NCBI GenBank assembly: GCA_044239865.1
Contig: JBIIAO010000002.1
Span: 496,001-560,000, forward strand
Origin: CAIZGX01 sp044239865
GTDB lineage: Bacteria; Bacteroidota; Bacteroidia; Flavobacteriales_D; Sanyastnellaceae
Reading direction: 5' to 3'
Length of the DNA: 64,000 nucleotides
Below the pieces are notes generated by a model. The model made no database searches and was not told the origin of the DNA. It saw only the letters and a list, made by a program, of their open reading frames with translations. Both the position numbers and the translations under genes were made by a program. This document shows, in pieces, positions 51,330 to 60,780 of this stretch. Position 1 is the stretch's first letter; each line of letters opens with the position of its first letter.

Positions 51330-52412
51330 TTAATACCTTTCAATAACACCTAAATCACTCGCCACCATCTCCTTCACCATCGCCTGTAAATCATACTTTG
51401 GTTCCCAACCTAATTGTGTTTTCGATTTGGTAGGGTCACCTATGAGCAGATCTACTTCCGTGGGGCGATAATATTCTGGGTCTACGCGGACCAAGACTTT
51501 TCCAATTGGCAGTTCAAAGTTGGGGTGGTGGCATGCCTTTACTCTCGCAATTTCGTTTTCATTCTCCCCTTCGAAGGACAACTCGATACCAACTTCATTG
51601 AAGGCCATAATGACAAAATCTCGGATGTAGGTGGTAACCCCGGTAGCGATTACGAAATCTTCTGGCTTATCTTGTTGTAAAATTCGCCACATGGCCTCCA
51701 CGTAGTCTTTAGCGTGGCCCCAATCGCGCTGCGCGTTGAGGTTGCCGAGATAAAGGCACTCCTGCTTGCCAAGAGCAATAGCTGCAGTGGCCATAGTAAT
51801 TTTTCGAGTTACGAACGTTTCTCCCCTTCTTGGCGATTCGTGGTTAAACAAGATGCCGTTGCAGGCAAACATGCCGTATGCCTCACGGTAGTTTTTAGTA
51901 ATCCAGAACCCGTATATTTTAGCTGCGCCGTATGGCGAGCGTGGGTAAAAGGGAGACTGTTCGTCGTAAAATCCTTTTTCGTTCTTGTTTTCAGCCAAAC
52001 CACCATACAATTCCGAAGTAGAGGCTTGGTAAATGCGTGTTTTCTTTTCTAAGCCAAGTATGCGAACTGCTTCTAAAATCCTCAACGTGCCAATGCCGTC
52101 TACGTTTGCCACATACTCTGGTGAGTCGAAAGATACCTTCACGTGAGACATTGCACCGAGGTTATAAATCTCGTCGGGCTGCACCTCTTGAATAATGCGG
52201 ATGATATTTGTAGAGTCTGTCAAATCGCCGTAGTGCAATTTAAAATTCACTTGGAGCTCGTGCTTATCTTGATACAAATGATCTATTCGCTGCGTGTTAA
52301 AAGAAGATGCTCTTCTTTTAACGCCATGCACCTCATATCCTTTTTCAAGTAAAAGTTCGGCTAAATAAGAGCCGTCTTGCCCCGTAATGCCTGTTATCAA
52401 AGCTTTTTTCAT
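51330..52412 (-). CDS. gmd: GDP-mannose 4,6-dehydratase
   Basis: A 360-aa Gmd: TGITGQDGSYLAELLLEKGYEVHGVKRR, LHYGDLTDSTN, the QASTSELYG segment and catalytic Y-x-x-x-K in YPRSPYGAAK, and RRGETFVTRKIT. It makes GDP-4-keto-6-deoxymannose. No epimerase/reductase (Fcl, Rmd) or aminotransferase (Per) follows, so the end product (fucose, rhamnose or perosamine) depends on a gene elsewhere. It lies between Wzc and Wzx. Confidence 0.97.
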   Translation of the reverse strand: MKKALITGITGQDGSYLAELLLEKGYEVHGVKRRASSFNTQRIDHLYQDKHELQVNFKLHYGDLTDSTNIIRIIQEVQPDEIYNLGAMSHVKVSFDSPEYVANVDGIGTLRILEAVRILGLEKKTRIYQASTSELYGGLAENKNEKGFYDEQSPFYPRSPYGAAKIYGFWITKNYREAYGMFACNGILFNHESPRRGETFVTRKITMATAAIALGKQECLYLGNLNAQRDWGHAKDYVEAMWRILQQDKPEDFVIATGVTTYIRDFVIMAFNEVGIELSFEGENENEIARVKACHHPNFELPIGKVLVRVDPEYYRPTEVDLLIGDPTKSKTQLGWEPKYDLQAMVKEMVASDLGVIERY

Positions 52413-52478
52413 ATTTCAAATATTAATTTTTCCTTATGGCTTCGCCGACGCCTGTTACATGTCATTTAGAAAAACTTT

Positions 52479-54860
52479 TTACGACTTCTTTTTGAAAGGC
52501 ATCTTAAAAATTCGTTTAATTCGTTTCCAAACAGTTGCCCGCTTCACCTCACTTCCATAAGAGGGTCCGTCTCCGTTTCCATATCCATATCCGTATCCCA
52601 ATCCGTATCCATATCCGTAATAGCCTACTCCTCGTTGCTTCAAACCATTAAAAACCACTACCGTACGCGGAAAACGCTGCCGAAAATCGTCTGATCCCAA
52701 CACCTTACGAATAGCTTCTTTCAAACTATGGTTGTGACGCACCACAAACAACGACAAATCGGCCTCTTTCACCATGAGCTCAGGATCTGAAATGAGTCCC
52801 AGTGGAGGAGTATCTAAAATAATAAAATCGAATTCGACCCGCAAATTCACCATGAGCTTTTGAAAGCGCTCGCCCATCAACAATTCCGAAGGGTTGGGCG
52901 GAATCGGTCCCGAGGGTAACACATATAAATTCTCGTGCTCTGTGCCAAACAAGGTATCCTCTACTTGACATTTGCCAATGAGAAATGTAGATAGGCCAAT
53001 AGCATTGCTTACATCAAAGGCCTTGTGAATACGGGGCTTACGCATATCGCCCCCTATGAGCAAAGTTCTTTTACCCATCAAGGCCATAGACAAACCTAGG
53101 TTCGCTGCTATAAACGACTTCCCTTCCCCTGGGATGCTTGACGATATCAAAAGAACTTTTTCCGTTTCGTGGGTGAAATAAAACGGGAGTTTCGTTCTAA
53201 TGGCACGAATGCTTTCGGCAATCACTGATCTTGAATTTTCAACAAACACCAACTCAGATTCTGCAATTTTCGTTTCAAACACTTCGCCAATAATTGGAAT
53301 TGTTAAAACATTCTCTATGTCTGAACGAAATAGGATTTTATTGTTTAAGCGTTCCTTAGCAAATATTATTGCGGCGGGAAGAAGTATTCCTATCATTAGG
53401 CCCAGTAGCCAGATAATATTCCTCTTGGGGCTTATGGGTGAACCAATCGCAACAGCTGGCTCAATGATGCGAATGTCTGACAAGGTGCTGGCATACGAAA
53501 TGGCCGATTCTTCTCTTTTTTCCAACAAGAACGTGTAAATGGCGTTCTTAATGGCTTGCTGTCTGCTAATGTCGAACAAGGCCCTTTCCTTGCTGGGCAA
53601 CCCGCTCAGTTGTTGCAAGTCCGCGTCGATTTCGCTTTGAAGCGGCTTTTTGGCTGCTAATAAATTATTCTTGATGTTTACCAAAGATACCTTTATACCG
53701 TCTCTGAGTTTCGCAATTTCAGCTTTTTGTGACAGCAGAAGGGCATCATTTTCACCCACTGTTGTTTTTCGAATAGCATAGGCCCCTTCGAGCCTAAATA
53801 ACTCGGTCAGCAAATTTGCCAACAACGGTTCCGAAACACCTAACATAGAGGGGAATATCCCCTTGCCATCTGCTCCCGACACGTACTTCTCTATTTCTTC
53901 CAACGACGAGAGTTGTATGTTTATCTGGTTGAGCGAAAGGTCTCTGCTTTTAACCGACTCTAAAAAAATCTTGCCTTGCTCACTCAAATCGAAAATACTA
54001 TTGGAAATTTTATATTCTTCAATCTTCATTTCAACGAAATCCAGTTCTTTCGTAATCAGTGCCAGACGATCTTCTATAAATCCTAATGTAAATTCAGCAA
54101 TGGCTCGTTTGTCTTTGAGGCTAATCTCATTGTAACTGTCAATAATCGCTTGCAGAGTTTGTTCGGCTAATACAGAGTTGTGAGACGTAAAGGAAAGCAC
54201 TATGACACTTGCGTCTTTGCTCGGTAATTCGGCCTTCAATGCAGATCCAATTGCGCTAGCTTCCGCGTTAATGCCGTTAAAAATGGCAAAAAAATCTTTT
54301 CCGTTTAAATAACCCAACCGGGTTTCGTCTAATTCAATTAACACCGGAGATCCCAGACCCAATTCTAAAACCACACTGTCTTGCAAGACAAATTCACCCT
54401 TATTACTTTTCATCACGTTTCCTTCCATAAGAAATTCAATGGAACCCTCTTTCAGACTATCGGGGTTAAGAGGCGTGAACTGAATTGCAAAGTTGTTTTT
54501 GAGGATATCCCTTACATTTCCTTTGTCGTATACCTTCACATAACTTCTGCTTTTCCGAGCGGCCTGGCGCAAAACGGGAACTGAACGAACAACTTCCATT
54601 TCGTTCTCGACATTTGTTTTCGACCCAAACAAGTCTAATTGACTGATCATAGAATTTTTTGGCCCAAAGCCGGTCTTCGAATCGTCTTTGATTAAGATTT
54701 TAGCACTGGCCTGATAAGTGGGATTTGCATAGCGAAGGTATAGAAATGTTGCAGAAAGGCTTAGTGATAAAAACAATACAAACAGCGGCCAATAGGCCAA
54801 AAACATTTGCTTTACCTCTAAAATCAAATTAATATCCTTCTGTTCTCTTTCGTTTTCCAT
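52479..54860 (-). CDS. Wzc-like polysaccharide co-polymerase and BY-kinase
   Basis: A 793-aa bacterial tyrosine kinase: N-terminal Wzz-type membrane domain, long coiled-coil periplasmic part (about 90-480), second membrane helix (NIIWLLGLMIGILLPAAII), then the kinase with Walker A (SSIPGEGKSFIAANLG), a Walker A' where IGGDMRKP replaces the usual D-x-D, Walker B (FIILDTPP) and a C-terminal tyrosine cluster of Gly-Tyr repeats (GYYGYGYGLGYGYGYG). Wzc controls chain length and export by cyclic autophosphorylation. It follows the Wza-like gene by 16 bp. Confidence 0.92.
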   Translation of the reverse strand: MENEREQKDINLILEVKQMFLAYWPLFVLFLSLSLSATFLYLRYANPTYQASAKILIKDDSKTGFGPKNSMISQLDLFGSKTNVENEMEVVRSVPVLRQAARKSRSYVKVYDKGNVRDILKNNFAIQFTPLNPDSLKEGSIEFLMEGNVMKSNKGEFVLQDSVVLELGLGSPVLIELDETRLGYLNGKDFFAIFNGINAEASAIGSALKAELPSKDASVIVLSFTSHNSVLAEQTLQAIIDSYNEISLKDKRAIAEFTLGFIEDRLALITKELDFVEMKIEEYKISNSIFDLSEQGKIFLESVKSRDLSLNQINIQLSSLEEIEKYVSGADGKGIFPSMLGVSEPLLANLLTELFRLEGAYAIRKTTVGENDALLLSQKAEIAKLRDGIKVSLVNIKNNLLAAKKPLQSEIDADLQQLSGLPSKERALFDISRQQAIKNAIYTFLLEKREESAISYASTLSDIRIIEPAVAIGSPISPKRNIIWLLGLMIGILLPAAIIFAKERLNNKILFRSDIENVLTIPIIGEVFETKIAESELVFVENSRSVIAESIRAIRTKLPFYFTHETEKVLLISSSIPGEGKSFIAANLGLSMALMGKRTLLIGGDMRKPRIHKAFDVSNAIGLSTFLIGKCQVEDTLFGTEHENLYVLPSGPIPPNPSELLMGERFQKLMVNLRVEFDFIILDTPPLGLISDPELMVKEADLSLFVVRHNHSLKEAIRKVLGSDDFRQRFPRTVVVFNGLKQRGVGYYGYGYGLGYGYGYGNGDGPSYGSEVKRATVWKRIKRIFKMPFKKKS

Positions 54861-54876
54861 AATCAAGGAGTGACTT

Positions 54877-55662
54877 TTAGTTTTTTAAATTGTTTAAAAC
54901 CAAAATAAGCAAGGTAACCGAGCTAGTTACCGTTGGCCACACTTGGAAAAAAGTACTGCTTTGGTTCACGCGTGTGCGGTTCGGTTCTACATACAAAACG
55001 TCACCATTTTTCAAGTAAAAATTGGAATCTGTTAAAATGGATTTATCATTCAGATTCAATCGCGTAGTGGTGCGTTTTCCCTGGCTTTCACGAATTAATA
55101 AAACTGACTCGCGTTTTCCAAAAATAGTCAAATCGCCCGCCATTGAAAGAACTTGTAATACGGAACATCTGTCATACGGGATATTGAAAATTCCAGGTCT
55201 ATTGACCTCCCCCAAAACTGAAATACGAAAGTTCACCTGTCTTACGTTTACCACTGCATTTTTCAGGAGGGGCGCTAAATCTCTTTCAAGCAATTCTTGA
55301 ATTTGAGTTGTGCTCAACCCAATGACTTTTACATTTCCCAATTGCGGAAAAGCGATGTCTCCGTTGCTATCTACCAAATATCCTAAAACAATATTACTCG
55401 AGGAGCTACCATTGATAGCCGCCATAGTTGATCCACCGGCATTTGAACTGTTGAAAAGCACTGTTAGTTCAGGGCTTGAAGAAGAAACCACAATACTCAA
55501 TTGATCCCCAGGAAGGATGTTTAGCTTTGTTGCGGAACTATCTGCTGCAGAAACCGCAAACTCTTCGTTGCCAACATTCGAAAAATAATAGTAATCTTCT
55601 ACTCGCGCACAAGAACTGAAGACAAACAAACCTAAAACGAGAACCCATAACTTAGCTTTCAT
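54877..55662 (-). CDS. Wza-like polysaccharide export lipoprotein
   Basis: A 261-aa outer-membrane polysaccharide export protein. Lipobox FSSC (Cys about 18), then a poly_export domain (about 45-130, ILPGDQLSIVVSSS and VDSNGDIAFPQLGNVKVIGLS), SLBB-like domain (about 135-225, RISVLGEVNRPGIFNIP) and a single C-terminal membrane helix. It forms the outer-membrane channel with Wzc. The ATG at 55662 gives a clean lipoprotein signal. Confidence 0.92.
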   Translation of the reverse strand: MKAKLWVLVLGLFVFSSCARVEDYYYFSNVGNEEFAVSAADSSATKLNILPGDQLSIVVSSSSPELTVLFNSSNAGGSTMAAINGSSSSNIVLGYLVDSNGDIAFPQLGNVKVIGLSTTQIQELLERDLAPLLKNAVVNVRQVNFRISVLGEVNRPGIFNIPYDRCSVLQVLSMAGDLTIFGKRESVLLIRESQGKRTTTRLNLNDKSILTDSNFYLKNGDVLYVEPNRTRVNQSSTFFQVWPTVTSSVTLLILVLNNLKN

Positions 55663-55734
55663 GTCTAAAAGATTAGGGTGTAAAGTTACCACTTAAATTA
55701 GGAACTAAATAAACTTCATATTACGCTTTAAGCG

Positions 55735-57024
55735 TCACAATCGATCGTCTACGTGCTGCGCAGGTAACATGCCTTTAACATCATAGATAACGCAATGGTC
55801 ATTGGTTTGAATATTCAGACTAGAGAATTCGCTATGGGCTACCCCTAGAATTACACCTTGATAGCTTGCGAGATCTATGTCATTCACATTTCCTACTAAA
55901 TCAAAACCAAACTCAGCCGACACTTCGCTATTAATTGCCCATGGGTCTAGAATATCCACTCTACAACCGAATTCGAGCAATTCGGCTCGAATGTCTACAA
56001 TTTTCGTGTTTCGAATATCGGGGCAATTTTCTTTAAAGGTTATGCCCAAAATTAATATTCGAGCATTTTTAATTTGAATTCCCTTTGCAATCAGTAATTT
56101 AACTAATTTATTTGCTACAAAAGCACCCATTCCGTCGTTAACCCTTCTTCCTGAGAGAATAACCGCTGGGTGATAACCCGCTTGCTCAGCCTTGTATGCC
56201 AAATAATAGGGGTCTACGCCTATGCAATGTCCACCCACCAAACCGGGCTTGTACTTTAAGAAATTCCATTTCGTGCCGGCCGCCGCTAAAACTTCGTGTG
56301 TATCTATTCCTAATCGGTCAAAAATAAGAGCCAATTCATTCACGAAAGAGATGTTGACATCGCGTTGGGCATTTTCAATGGCCTTAGAGGCCTCTGCGAC
56401 TTTCAATGAGGAAGCCTTGAACGTGCCTGCTGTAATAATGCTCTTGTACAACTGATCTATAACTTCAGCGATATCGGGTGTACTTCCGCTCGTTACCTTT
56501 TGAATTTTTGTCAACGTATTTATCTTATCGCCGGGATTAATTCGCTCCGGTGAGTAGCCACAATAAAAATCTTTGTTGAATATCAAATTCGATTCTTTTT
56601 CGAGCACAGGCACACAATCTTCTTCAGTGCAACCTGGGTAGGTTGTACTTTCGTAAATTACGATATCGCCTTTTTTTAATACTCGTCCAATCATTTTAGA
56701 AGCAGAAAGGAGTGGTCCCAAATCTGGACGTTTGCTATCGTCTATCGGTGTTGGAACAGTTACAATATAGATGTTAGCATCAATTAACGCCGACTGCTCT
56801 GCGCTTAAAAACAATCCATTTAACGAATCGCTCTTTTCCTTCAAAACTTGCAGAAGTTCGTCTTCACTCGTTTCTCGGGTCGCGTCATTGCCTTGGGTTA
56901 AATCTTGAATGCGCTTTTGGTTAATATCGAATCCAATTACTGCGTATTTCTTTGCAAATTCCACGGCCAAAGGCAAACCAACGTATCCTAATCCAATGAT
57001 TGCCAATTTCTTTTCTGAGAACAT
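55735..57024 (-). CDS. UDP-GlcNAc/GalNAc 6-dehydrogenase (WbpO/TviB-like)
   Basis: A 429-aa nucleotide-sugar dehydrogenase. N-terminal IIGLGYVGLPLAVEFAKKY, VTVPTPID, ESTTYPGCTEE, catalytic Cys in GGHCIGVDPYYLAYKA and NDGMGAFVANKL match the TviB/WbpO group that makes UDP-N-acetyl-hexosaminuronic acid. It is the first gene of the EPS operon and provides an acidic sugar, which fits the WecG-type transferase downstream. A TATCTTCG box lies 14 nt before the ATG. Confidence 0.93.
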   Translation of the reverse strand: MFSEKKLAIIGLGYVGLPLAVEFAKKYAVIGFDINQKRIQDLTQGNDATRETSEDELLQVLKEKSDSLNGLFLSAEQSALIDANIYIVTVPTPIDDSKRPDLGPLLSASKMIGRVLKKGDIVIYESTTYPGCTEEDCVPVLEKESNLIFNKDFYCGYSPERINPGDKINTLTKIQKVTSGSTPDIAEVIDQLYKSIITAGTFKASSLKVAEASKAIENAQRDVNISFVNELALIFDRLGIDTHEVLAAAGTKWNFLKYKPGLVGGHCIGVDPYYLAYKAEQAGYHPAVILSGRRVNDGMGAFVANKLVKLLIAKGIQIKNARILILGITFKENCPDIRNTKIVDIRAELLEFGCRVDILDPWAINSEVSAEFGFDLVGNVNDIDLASYQGVILGVAHSEFSSLNIQTNDHCVIYDVKGMLPAQHVDDRL

Positions 57025-57079
57025 AATTAACTTTTAAGCGAAGATACGAATAGACCAAACATTGTTAAGAAAAGAAGGA

Positions 57080-57155
57080 TGAACTTCGTAATTGGAAAAC
57101 CTTTGGTTTTATTCCTACTTCGTAATTCCTATTTCATAATTCCTACTTTGTAATT
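57080..57155 (+). repeat. Hairpin array, ATTCC linker family
   Basis: Hairpins TACTTCGTA, AAAACCTTTGGTTTT, TACTTCGTA, TATTTCATA and TACTTTGTA are separated by ATTCC (or ATTGG at the left). The AACCTTTGGTT and TATTTCATA units also occur with the same linker at about 38090-38150. Confidence 0.75.
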
Positions 57156-57160
57156 AGAAA

Positions 57161-57221
57161 CGTCGCAGGCCCTCGTCCACAGGACCCTCGCAACGACAGT
57201 TGCCCTCGTCTGAAAGACCCT
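57161..57221 (+). repeat. Hairpin array, CCCTCG linker family
   Basis: CCCTCG linkers separate hairpins TCCACAGGA, CAACGACAGTTG and TCTGAAAGA; the last ACCCTA touches the TAG stop of the histidine kinase (minus strand). Only three units, but the design is the same as the other families with a GC-rich linker. Confidence 0.7.
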
Positions 57222-58695
57222 ATTTCTTTAGTGAAATGCGAAAAACTGTCCCTTCCCCAGCCGTGCTCGAAAGCACGTAGATCGCGCCTTTATGGTAATT
57301 CTTCACAATGCGCTTGGCGAGGGACAGGCCCAAACCCCATCCTCGCAACTTGGTTGTGAATCCCGGTTCGAAAATGGTTTTCCATTTGCGTTTCGGGATG
57401 CCCTTGCCGCTGTCTTTGACGTCTATGTATACTTTGCCGTTGGCCTCGTGAATAGAGACGGCTAATTGTCCCTTAGCGTCCATGGCGTCTACGCTGTTCT
57501 TCACGAGGTTTTCAATGACCCAACTGAATAATGCGACGTTCACATTCACTTGCGGATTGCCGTCTGACTTCACTTCAATGTTTACCTCAGAAGAAATACG
57601 AACGCGCAAGTAGTCCAAAATTTCTTCCACCAAGTCCTTCGCGCCAATGGGTGCCAATGCCGCTTCAGACCCGATTTTCGAGAAGCGCTCGGTAATGGTT
57701 GAAAGTCGGTCAATGTCTTTGTTGAACTCTTCAATCAACGGCTTTGAAACGCCTTGATCTTCGAACAAATCTCGCCACGCCATAAGCGCAGAAAGCGGAG
57801 TACCCAACTGATGCGCGGTTTCTTTCGCCATTCCTACCCAAACCAAGTTTTGTTCAGATCTTCTGAACGTAGAAAACATGACATATGCCACAACCAAAAA
57901 CACCCCGATTAAAGAGAGCTGCAAATACGGAAACAACTTCAACTGCTGAATGGTAGCAGAGTCGTCGTAGAAAATATACTGCGCAGACCTTCCAGGAATC
58001 TTGATTTCAATGGGCTCGTACCCTTCCTTCATTTCCGCCAAGACCTGATTCACATTGCATTTTAGGGTGTCTATCTTTCCAACCTGAACAACATTCATCT
58101 TCGTGCTGTCGGTAACAATTACGGGGACAGAAGCGGTATTGATTACCGTTTCATTGAAAAATGAAGAAACCAAATCATCAATGGTTTGCTTCAATTCTTT
58201 GTACATGTAACTGTTGCTGTAATAAACCACCCGATCTACCTCTGGGAAAGCAATTGGTTTGTATTCTTGTTCATACTGAACACGCAATTTTTCCACGCTT
58301 AGAGGGTCTTTGATAAGAACTGAATCAATGTTACGAGAATCCTGCAATTCATTCTTATAGTTGCAAATCAACAACGGAATGGTCTTATTCTGAGTGAGCA
58401 CATCTAGCGGAAAATCGTACTCCCCTTCTCCAAGACTTATAATCTTGTAAGCTCTACCCAAGAACTCCGCTTTGCTCGTTTCTTCGGAACGCAAGCTGTC
58501 GAACAACACTTGCGTGAGTTTCACCAATTCTTCCTTCTTGCGAATGGCACTGTGCCACAACTCAACCTTCGCTTTTTCTTCATCGCGAATGCGTCGCGCA
58601 ATGCCGTTGGTGTACCACAAGGTAACGCCCGCAATGGCCGCTGCTAAAAGCAACAAGACCACCTTCCACCGTTGTTTATTTTGCAGTACTGCCAT
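57220..58695 (-). CDS. Sensor histidine kinase
   Basis: A 491-aa membrane sensor. Two helices (about 10-30 and 255-275) frame a periplasmic sensor domain. The cytoplasmic part has the H-box ETAHQLGTPLSALMAW, N-box VIENLVKNSVDAM, G1 DSGKGIPKR and G2 GWGLGLSLAKRIV. The spacing and H-box match NtrY-like/HATPase kinases of Bacteroidota. No response regulator is adjacent, so the target is unknown. It follows the S9 peptidase gene by 9 bp. Confidence 0.92.
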   Translation of the reverse strand: MAVLQNKQRWKVVLLLLAAAIAGVTLWYTNGIARRIRDEEKAKVELWHSAIRKKEELVKLTQVLFDSLRSEETSKAEFLGRAYKIISLGEGEYDFPLDVLTQNKTIPLLICNYKNELQDSRNIDSVLIKDPLSVEKLRVQYEQEYKPIAFPEVDRVVYYSNSYMYKELKQTIDDLVSSFFNETVINTASVPVIVTDSTKMNVVQVGKIDTLKCNVNQVLAEMKEGYEPIEIKIPGRSAQYIFYDDSATIQQLKLFPYLQLSLIGVFLVVAYVMFSTFRRSEQNLVWVGMAKETAHQLGTPLSALMAWRDLFEDQGVSKPLIEEFNKDIDRLSTITERFSKIGSEAALAPIGAKDLVEEILDYLRVRISSEVNIEVKSDGNPQVNVNVALFSWVIENLVKNSVDAMDAKGQLAVSIHEANGKVYIDVKDSGKGIPKRKWKTIFEPGFTTKLRGWGLGLSLAKRIVKNYHKGAIYVLSSTAGEGTVFRISLKK

Positions 58696-58704
58696 AATTC
58701 TCGG

Positions 58705-60780
58705 TTATGCTTTGTGAGCCAGGTCTAATAAAAATGCATATTCCAGTGCCACTTCCTTCAACGCTTCAAAACGCCCGGACTTGCCGCCGTGTCCGGCTTC
58801 CATGGTGCACTTGAAAAATAATTTATTCGAATCTGTCTTCATGTCGCGCAACTTCGCCACATACTTCGCCGGCTCCCAATATTGCACTTGGCTGTCCCAA
58901 TATCCTGTGGTTACGAGGGTATGCGGATAAGCCTTTGCTTCAATATTATCGATAGGCGAATAACTTAACATGTAGTCGTAATATTCTTTGTCCTTCGGAT
59001 TCCCCCACTCGTCGAATTCGAAGGTGGTAAGCGGAATACTTTCGTCTAACATGGTTGTTACAACATCCACAAACGGCACTGCGCTTATGATTCCGTTGAA
59101 CAGTGCTGGAGCCATATTGGCAACAGCACCCATTAATAATCCGCCTGCACTTCCGCCCATGGCGAACAAGCGATCGGATGAACTGTATTTCTCTTCCACC
59201 AAAAATTCACCGCAAGCAATGAAGTCAGTGAACGTGTTTCTCTTCTTCAATAATTTTCCGTCTTCATACCAATTGCGGCCCATGTCGCTTCCTCCACGAA
59301 TGTGTGCAATGGCAAAAACAAATCCTCTGCTCAACAACGAAAGTCTTGAACTACTGAATCCAGCATCTATGCTGTGTCCATAGCTTCCGTATGCGTACAG
59401 CAAACAAGGTGCGCTGCCGTTTCGCTCGAATCCTTTTTTGTAAACCAATGAAATCGGAACCTTCACTCCGTCTTGTGCAGTTGCAAAAATGCGTTCACTC
59501 GTGTAATCGCTCGCATTGAATTCACCCAAAACAGGCTGCTGTTTTTTCAATTCACGCTCACGTGTTTTCATGTTATAATCGAACACGCTTCCCGGCGTTG
59601 TCATGGAAGAATATCCGAATCGAAGAGTCTCGGTATCGAATTCCGGATTTGCTCCCACTCCCGCGCTGTACGTGGGATCTGGAAACTCGAGGTAGTGCTC
59701 TTCTGCCTTATCCCATCGGGTTACGCGAATGTGTGCCAACCCTTCCGTGCGCTCTTCCAACACCAAATACTCTTTAAACATTTCAACCGATTCCAACAGC
59801 GTATTTTCACGATGCGGAATCACTTCTTCCCAACTTTCTTTTTCGGTTGAATGAAGGGAGCTCGACATCAGTCGGAAGTTCTTCGCTTCTAAATTCGTGA
59901 GGACGTAAAACTTGTCTTCATAATGCGTGATGCTGTATTCCAAGTCGCGTTCACGCTTTTGAAAGAGACGAAACTCTCCTTTCGGATTGTTAGACTCGAG
60001 CACCCGGTATTCGTCCGAAACCGTCTGCGAACTACCTATCATTAAGAATTTCTTTGTTTTCGTTTTGAAAACGAAGCACGAAAATTCTTCATCCTTTTCT
60101 TCAAAAACCAAGACGTCTAAAGACGGGTCGGTTCCCAATTCATGTCGCCACACCTGACAGTCGCGCAGGGTTTGCGGGTCTTTCTTCGTGTAGAAAAAAT
60201 GCAAACTATCTGAAGCCCATGTCGCAGAACCCGAGGTTCCTTCAATGACTTCGCTGAACATTTCTCCCGTTTCTAGGTCGCGTACATGAAGTGTGTAAAC
60301 TCTTCTACTTACTTCATCTATTCCATAAACCATGAAGCGGTTGTTTTCTGAAATGCTTAATCCGCCTAGCGCCCAATAGTCTTTTCCCTTCCCCATTTCT
60401 GGACCGTTGATGAGAATTTCTTCTTCTCCGGTTTCCATGCTGTCTTTCTTTCGGCAGTTGTAGGCGTAATCTTGTCCTATTTCAAAACGCGTGTAATACC
60501 AATATCCGTTTTGCTTCACTGGAACAGAGGAATCGTCTTCTTTAATACGACCCTTCATCTCTTCGAACAAATGCTTTTGCAATTCTTCGGTGTGCTTCAT
60601 TCCCGCATCTACGTGGTCGTTCTCTTCCTTGAGGTAAGCTAAGACATCAGCAGTCTGTTCATCTGGCGTGGCGCTATTTTTCTGCTCGTCTGACAAGCGC
60701 ATCCAATAGTAATTGTCTATGCGTGTGTGTCCGTGATCTACCAGTTCTTTCGCTATTTTCTTTGCACGTGGGTCGTTCAT
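58705..60780 (-). CDS. Prolyl oligopeptidase family peptidase (oligopeptidase B-like)
   Basis: A 691-aa S9A serine peptidase with no signal peptide, so cytoplasmic. An N-terminal beta-propeller (about 70-400) covers the catalytic alpha/beta-hydrolase domain with AHIRGGSDMGRNWYEDGK, nucleophile Ser in GGSAGGLLMG, and late Asp and His (TGYWDSQVQYWEPAKY, MEAGHGGKSGR). Oligopeptidase B cleaves short peptides after basic residues; the length and motifs fit. ATGA overlap with ispD. Confidence 0.93.
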   Translation of the reverse strand: MNDPRAKKIAKELVDHGHTRIDNYYWMRLSDEQKNSATPDEQTADVLAYLKEENDHVDAGMKHTEELQKHLFEEMKGRIKEDDSSVPVKQNGYWYYTRFEIGQDYAYNCRKKDSMETGEEEILINGPEMGKGKDYWALGGLSISENNRFMVYGIDEVSRRVYTLHVRDLETGEMFSEVIEGTSGSATWASDSLHFFYTKKDPQTLRDCQVWRHELGTDPSLDVLVFEEKDEEFSCFVFKTKTKKFLMIGSSQTVSDEYRVLESNNPKGEFRLFQKRERDLEYSITHYEDKFYVLTNLEAKNFRLMSSSLHSTEKESWEEVIPHRENTLLESVEMFKEYLVLEERTEGLAHIRVTRWDKAEEHYLEFPDPTYSAGVGANPEFDTETLRFGYSSMTTPGSVFDYNMKTRERELKKQQPVLGEFNASDYTSERIFATAQDGVKVPISLVYKKGFERNGSAPCLLYAYGSYGHSIDAGFSSSRLSLLSRGFVFAIAHIRGGSDMGRNWYEDGKLLKKRNTFTDFIACGEFLVEEKYSSSDRLFAMGGSAGGLLMGAVANMAPALFNGIISAVPFVDVVTTMLDESIPLTTFEFDEWGNPKDKEYYDYMLSYSPIDNIEAKAYPHTLVTTGYWDSQVQYWEPAKYVAKLRDMKTDSNKLFFKCTMEAGHGGKSGRFEALKEVALEYAFLLDLAHKA

